47,815 nt of DNA, taken from positions 1-47,815 of the forward strand of contig CAIOOA010000089.1 in NCBI GenBank assembly GCA_903859815.1, given 5' to 3'. The stretch is from an uncultured Methylococcaceae bacterium (GTDB lineage: Bacteria; Pseudomonadota; Gammaproteobacteria; Methylococcales; Methylococcaceae). The notes below the pieces were generated by a model, which did no database searches, had not been told where the DNA came from, and saw nothing but the letters and a program-made list of their open reading frames with translations. Position 1 is the first letter of the stretch. Every line of letters begins with the position of its first letter. Of the stretch, positions 44,323 to 47,815 are shown in pieces. A program made the translations under genes and the position numbers.

Positions 44323-45462
44323 ATGAATTATAATGAAACCATCACTATGGATTCACCCATAATGGGATCAATCCCTACCCAAAATCTTCATAAGCTTAGT
44401 GACGAGATTATTAGCGAAAATTTTCGGCAGTCTTTTGTTGCTTATCAAAATAATATTACAACAAAGCCTTTGCTATTGAACGGTGATGCCGTAACAATAT
44501 TGCGTAACTTACCAAATGAATGTATTGATTTTGTTATGACTTCTCCCCCTTATTGGGGGAAACGAGAATATGAAAATGGTGGCATTGGCATGGAAAAAGA
44601 TTACCGCGATTTTATCAAAAATCTATCTATTATTTTTGCCGAAATTAAAAGAATGCTTAAACCAGAAGGTTCTTTTTGGTTAAATCTTGGGGATACCTAT
44701 AATGCCAAGGGTCTGGTAGGCATACCTTGGCGTGTTGTTTTTGAACTAGTTGATAATCAAGACTGGATTCTGCGTAATAGTGTAATATGGAATAAGTTGA
44801 AAGGTGGAATGGATAACAGCAAAGACCGTTTAGGCAATGTTCACGAAAATATTTTCCATTTTGTCAAACAAGCTAAAGGGTATTTTTACGATGCTGATGC
44901 CATTCGTTCGAAACCGCGCGAATCTAAAATTGTTAATGGCGCGATTGTCTCGGCTACCGGTGTATCGGGTGTTCGATATAAACGACAAATTGAATTATCA
45001 ACCGCTTTATCAGATAGCGAAAAAACAACTGCCCTTTCTGCGCTTCAGGAAATGTTAGCCGCTATGGAAGCGGGTGAACTATCTGATTTTAGAATGATTA
45101 TTCGTGGTCAACAACGAGCCACACATTCAGATAAAGAAAAAGTTTCGGGACGTGCCAAAGAACTTAGAGAAAAAGGTTTTTATTTTCTTAAGTATCACCC
45201 CAAGGGCAGTAAGCCATTTGATGTATGGGATATACTCCCTGAAGACACCCAACGACGAGAAGCACATTTTGCACCTTATCCTACTGATCTTTGTCAAATT
45301 CCTTTGTTAGCTACTTGTCCAAAAGATGGTATAGTGCTTGACCCGTTTTGTGGGACGGGGACAACCCTAATCGCCGCTCAACATCTTGGGCTAAAATCAA
45401 TAGGGATAGATATATCACGTCGTTATTTAGAATTAACCTTAAGACGCTGCGATTCTTTATGA
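44323..45462 (+). CDS. DNA methyltransferase, beta-class (m4C or m6A)
   Basis: A 379-residue site-specific DNA methyltransferase. Motif IV TSPPYWGKREY comes first (about residue 67) and the SAM-binding motif I LDPFCGTGTTLIAAQHLGL last (about 340), with GIDISRRYLELT after it, so the motif order is beta-class. The SPPYW form is usual for N4-cytosine or some N6-adenine enzymes. The gene is clearly AT-rich and lies between direct repeats, so it was probably acquired. ATG 44323 is chosen; an earlier start at 44248 would read through a repeat. No complete restriction enzyme is recognisable beside it. Confidence 0.88.
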   Translation: MNYNETITMDSPIMGSIPTQNLHKLSDEIISENFRQSFVAYQNNITTKPLLLNGDAVTILRNLPNECIDFVMTSPPYWGKREYENGGIGMEKDYRDFIKNLSIIFAEIKRMLKPEGSFWLNLGDTYNAKGLVGIPWRVVFELVDNQDWILRNSVIWNKLKGGMDNSKDRLGNVHENIFHFVKQAKGYFYDADAIRSKPRESKIVNGAIVSATGVSGVRYKRQIELSTALSDSEKTTALSALQEMLAAMEAGELSDFRMIIRGQQRATHSDKEKVSGRAKELREKGFYFLKYHPKGSKPFDVWDILPEDTQRREAHFAPYPTDLCQIPLLATCPKDGIVLDPFCGTGTTLIAAQHLGLKSIGIDISRRYLELTLRRCDSL

Positions 45463-45487
45463 GCAAAATAATTGAACTGTTGAACAT

Positions 45488-45790
45488 GTGAATAAAAAAC
45501 TAGTGTTGGTTGTTCAGGATAAATTACTGAATTATATGAGACATGAATTCAAATTTGAACATCTTCATACACCTGCAACTATCGGTGATTCAATGCACTT
45601 ACACGCTTATCGCATGGATAAACAGGTTGATGACTCATATAAATTGACGATGCAGTCACGATTAAGTACCGATGGAGAGGGAATTGGTTTTTGCCTTGGG
45701 CTGCAAGCAGAGGTACGCATTGAACTGGATCAAATAATTCATAATCTGCAAATGAAAATATCTGTATCTACTCTATTCATTCCGGTTTAG
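45488..45790 (+). CDS. Unknown 100-residue protein after methyltransferase
   Basis: Begins with GTG, 25 bases after the methyltransferase stop, on the same strand and with the same AT-rich composition. Product: NKKLVLVVQDKLLNYMRHEF, HTPATIGDSMHLHAYRMDK, then QSRLSTDGEGIGFCLGLQAE. I recognise no family. It ends where repeat A begins (45801), so it may be truncated. It could be a small partner or a remnant of a restriction enzyme; this is a guess from position. Confidence 0.6.
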   Translation: MNKKLVLVVQDKLLNYMRHEFKFEHLHTPATIGDSMHLHAYRMDKQVDDSYKLTMQSRLSTDGEGIGFCLGLQAEVRIELDQIIHNLQMKISVSTLFIPV

Positions 45791-45800
45791 GGTCTTAGTA

Positions 45801-45934
45801 TGATGGGCTGAGTTTGCGAAATCCTGAAGTACCCATCATTCGCGAATGATTTCTGTCGTGATCGAAGTCGAAGGATGCCTCCTTCTTTGGCACATCCTTC
45901 GACGGCAGACTGCAAACTAGATTTTTCAACGATA
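45801..45934. repeat. Interspersed repeat A, copy 2
   Basis: GATGGGCTGAGTTTGCGAA, CCCATCATTCGCGAATGAT and GCAGACTGCAAACTAGATTT. Same orientation as 43672-43796; shorter pieces of the same family occur at 44240, 46250 and 47113. Confidence 0.7.
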
Positions 45935-46023
45935 ACCCGAAGATACCGTAATAGCTGTTCTCCTCTTATTGCACCGGATGGATAAAAATAGCAAAATGCA
46001 TGAAACACCAGCGAGGTTCTACC

Positions 46024-46200
46024 GTGAAAACCACCCAACCATGGCACGATTCCATCGTCGATGAAATCCATGCGACTCGCGAACGCCTCGCCGAGCAATA
46101 CCAAGATGATTTGCTTGCCTACTCCCAAGCGGCTGAATTGCATTGCCGGGCTTTGGGGTTTCAGATCGTTGAAAGTCCACGCCGTCGGCAAGTTCATTAA
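46024..46200 (+). CDS. Small antitoxin-like protein (DxIVDEIHxTRE type)
   Basis: A 58-residue protein: MKTTQPWHDSIVDEIHATRE then RLAEQYQDDLLAYSQAAEL. The pattern is common for small genes beside PIN toxins. Start is GTG 46024 with AGCGAGG about nine bases before it. No complete toxin follows directly. Confidence 0.65.
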   Translation: MKTTQPWHDSIVDEIHATRERLAEQYQDDLLAYSQAAELHCRALGFQIVESPRRRQVH

Positions 46201-46270
46201 AATCCTCAACAGATCAAAGTCGCTGCCCAACAAACCGTTCCAGGGCCGAAGGGCCGAGCTTGCGAAGCCC

Positions 46271-46403
46271 AAGAACTTGGAGGTAACGACTATGAAGAAT
46301 GACCCTATCGTCGATGAAGTCCGAAACAATGGTCTGGCACTCGCCGCACGATGCAACAATAACATTGCGGCAATCTGCAAAGTGCTTAAAGAAAGAGAGC
46401 AAA
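46271..46403 (+). repeat. 133-bp direct repeat, copy 2
   Basis: Second copy of 44051-44183 about 2.2 kb away, in the same orientation. Recombination between the two would remove the methyltransferase segment. Confidence 0.85.
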
Positions 46404-46417
46404 GCGAATTCATTTGA
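46292..46417 (+). CDS. Small antitoxin-like protein, copy 2
   Basis: A 41-residue product that matches copy 1 (44072) for 37 residues except for one Glu-to-Ala change. It ends SEFI, 19 bases before the PIN toxin start. Its GGAGGT site is kept within the repeat. Confidence 0.6.
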   Translation: MKNDPIVDEVRNNGLALAARCNNNIAAICKVLKEREQSEFI

Positions 46418-46436
46418 ACTAAGGCGGACAACAAAT

Positions 46437-46907
46437 TTGAAACCAAAGGTATATATTGAAACCTCTGTCCCAAGTTATCTGACTGCTTGGCGAAGCCGTG
46501 ATTTAGTTGTGGCTGGTAATCAGGAAACTACAAAGGAATGGTGGAAAAGGAGGAATGATTTTGAACTATACATTTCAGAATTTGTTTTACAAGAAGCATC
46601 AAATGGTGACTCCAAAGCTGCGGAGAATCGTTTGAAATCATTAGATGGTATCCCTGAAATTGAAATCACCGAAGAGGTTGCTGCCATCGCAGAAAAGTTA
46701 TTGTTCGAAGCGTCTTTGCCTAACAAAGCAAGAGTAGATGCCTTGCACATAGCCACTGCTGCTATTGGCGGCATGGATTACCTGTTGACTTGGAATTGTG
46801 CCCATATCGCTAATCCTGCCTTTCGATATAAAATAGAGTCTGTGATCCGTTCCTTTGGATACGAACCACCGATTATTTGTACACCACAAGAGTTATTAGA
46901 GGTTTGA
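46437..46907 (+). CDS. VapC-like PIN-domain toxin
   Basis: A 156-residue PIN-domain protein (predicted RNase): KPKVYIETSVPSYLTAWRSR at the N-terminus, EFVLQEASNGDSKAAENRL in the middle, KARVDALHIATAAIGGMDYL and TWNCAHIANPAF later. The first acidic residue is Glu where Asp is common (YIETS). It is full length. No ATG fits; TTG 46437 is used, with AAGG upstream. It is followed after three bases by a small antitoxin-like gene, so a toxin-first operon is likely. Confidence 0.85.
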   Translation: MKPKVYIETSVPSYLTAWRSRDLVVAGNQETTKEWWKRRNDFELYISEFVLQEASNGDSKAAENRLKSLDGIPEIEITEEVAAIAEKLLFEASLPNKARVDALHIATAAIGGMDYLLTWNCAHIANPAFRYKIESVIRSFGYEPPIICTPQELLEV

Positions 46908-46909
46908 TT

Positions 46910-47098
46910 ATGTCCACTGATACTATAATTGAAGACATCCATAAATTTCGAGAAGAATATGCTAAACGCTTTAATAACGATTTGAAAGCCATTTGTAACG
47001 ATGCAAGAAGCAAACAAGGGCAGAATGGTAGGGAAGTTGTTCCAGCCAACCCCAAACCAGCCCGGATGTTAAGCACCGATACCAGAAAATCCGCTTAA
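46910..47098 (+). CDS. Small antitoxin-like protein paired with the PIN toxin
   Basis: A 62-residue protein: MSTDTIIEDIHKFREEYAKR then FNNDLKAICNDARSKQG. It begins three bases after the toxin stop. Similar small proteins follow PIN toxins in this family. Confidence 0.75.
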   Translation: MSTDTIIEDIHKFREEYAKRFNNDLKAICNDARSKQGQNGREVVPANPKPARMLSTDTRKSA

Positions 47099-47112
47099 CA
47101 TACTCGTCCGAC

Positions 47113-47152
47113 AAGGCTGTAGAAGGATGGGCTGAGCTTGCAAAGCCCATCA
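47113..47152. repeat. Interspersed repeat A, short piece
   Basis: GATGGGCTGAGCTTGCAAAG followed by CCCATCAT, an 8-bp inverted pair found in the longer copies. Confidence 0.6.
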
Positions 47153-47192
47153 TCGCGATATTTATTATTTTTTTGATGTTAAGGCATTATCT

Positions 47193-47378
47193 ATGCAAAA
47201 CCCAACACTCAAGCAAGATGTTCTGGAGTCATTGAAACATTTGCCAGACGATGCCGACATTGATGAAATGATGTATCGCTTGTATGTCATTGACAAAATT
47301 CATAAAAGTCGCGAGGCGATCAAACAAGGCCAAATGATCGGGCATGAGGATTTGAAGAACGAGATAGCACAGTGGTGA
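47193..47378 (+). CDS. ParD/RHH-like antitoxin
   Basis: A 61-residue acidic protein: MQNPTLKQDVLESLKHLPDD, then ADIDEMMYRLYVIDKIHKSR, with EDLKNEIAQW at the end. The layout is that of short antitoxins placed before RelE/ParE toxins. It overlaps the toxin start by seven bases. Confidence 0.75.
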   Translation: MQNPTLKQDVLESLKHLPDDADIDEMMYRLYVIDKIHKSREAIKQGQMIGHEDLKNEIAQW

Positions 47379-47638
47379 TCGTTTGGTCAGTGCTAGCCCG
47401 TCAAGATTTGCGGTTTATTCACCAATACATTGCAAATGATTCCAAGCGATATGCCGACCGAGTCATTCAAGATATTGTGGAAAAGGTTGAAATCCTATTT
47501 GCACAGCTTTGCTGCCCGAAGGGTGAGGGACAGGGATTGTCCCTCATGAATCCAGATTGCATGGAAGCCACAAACCCTTGTCCGCAAGGAGAGTTTGCCA
47601 TCCTTGGACGATGGATTTTGGCATCCTTGCCAAAATGA
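47372..47638 (+). pseudogene. RelE/ParE-type toxin, C-terminus replaced by a repeat
   Basis: The first 48 residues (VIVWSVLARQDLRFIHQYIA, then RYADRVIQDIVEKVEILFAQ) are a good ParE start. After LCC the reading runs into non-coding repeat sequence (GGGACAGGGATTGTCCC palindrome, then a MITE-like AATGACGGCG end), giving a false tail. The toxin core strands are missing, so it is probably inactive. Confidence 0.65.
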
Positions 47639-47766
47639 CGGCGCTTCACCCACGCTCAAACCCAAGCTATCGCTTCATGCGATTGCTATCCCCCTGTGTC
47701 AGGATAGATGTCGCCTCCCGCAAGGAGAATTTTTAGCCTATAGTGGGGGCGATCAAGAGGAAAACG

Positions 47767-47815
47767 ATGACAACCTACCCTGAAGAATTCAAAGCCAAGA
47801 TTATTGCCCAATTGC
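47767..47815 (+). CDS. Probable transposase, N-terminal fragment (runs off right edge)
   Basis: Starts MTTYPEEFKAKIIAQL, the form of an HTH-containing transposase N-terminus (IS3-like or similar). An AAGAGGAAA site precedes the ATG. Too short to place in a family. Confidence 0.55.
   Translation, partial: MTTYPEEFKAKIIAQL

Noticed and set aside
1-47815. tRNA, rRNA or tmRNA genes
   Set aside because: I saw no cloverleaf with a TTCGA-type arm or conserved rRNA segment; a covariance-model search would be decisive.

Overview
The window looks like part of the genome of a nitrogen-fixing gammaproteobacterial methylotroph, most likely a methanotroph of the Methylococcales. The NifL/NifA regulator pair, NifB, NifV with a nif-linked CysE and NifW, and a homolog of formaldehyde-activating enzyme point that way. 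This is inference from gene content; there is no rRNA gene to confirm it.

Layout. 1-2.9 kb: a leftward nif operon (nifV, a 50-codon small ORF, cysE, a helical-repeat gene, nifW running off the left edge) behind a sigma-54 promoter and a NifA-type upstream site. 3.2-6.8 kb: two arsenosugar-type glycosyltransferase genes, a DUF3047 gene and arsM. 7.0-7.6 kb: an unknown protein with a NifA-type upstream site. 7.8-11.1 kb: a leftward SEFIR/P-loop ATPase/TPR cassette lying between two copies of a MITE-like element; the right copy has terminal inverted repeats and a 10-bp target duplication. 11.3-12.3 kb: a double-length CrcB and a DUF190 protein. 12.6-15.7 kb: nifL-nifA behind a sigma-54 promoter. 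15.8-19.9 kb: a plasmid-type replicon (AbrB-like protein, ParA, ParB, Rep-like protein, iterons, DnaA box). 20.2-23.6 kb: an ABC exporter with a degraded ATPase domain, then nifB with two NifA-type sites and a sigma-54-like promoter. 23.8-36.5 kb: a 5'-truncated Asp-rich repeat protein, a Fae homolog, Prc protease, an HD-GYP response regulator, a REC-kinase, and a substrate-binding protein coupled to a 1749-residue hybrid kinase. 36.5-42.6 kb: a YbaY-like protein, an OST-HTH/LOTUS-like protein, a broken acetyltransferase, SulP, HU and DUF2130. 42.7-47.8 kb: an accessory island with an HNH-like protein, a DNA methyltransferase between direct repeats, several toxin-antitoxin pieces, and the start of a probable transposase.

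Two things stand out. First, nifLA and nifB, neighbours in Azotobacter vinelandii, are separated here by a complete par/rep/iteron replicon, so the nif region either sits on a plasmid or chromid or has taken one in. A 20-bp palindrome (AATATTCGACGTCGAATATT and close variants) occurs four times between 3 and 17.6 kb, including inside parB and inside the SEFIR gene, and is a good candidate for the cognate parS. Second, the SEFIR-ATPase-TPR cassette is a candidate immune-type STAND system split into three reading frames, with a G7 tract exactly where two frames would need to join.

The NifA-type sites upstream of nifB, nifL and the unknown gene at 7048 share an extended TTGTCR-N6-YGACAA form, which suggests that the unknown gene may belong to the nif regulon.
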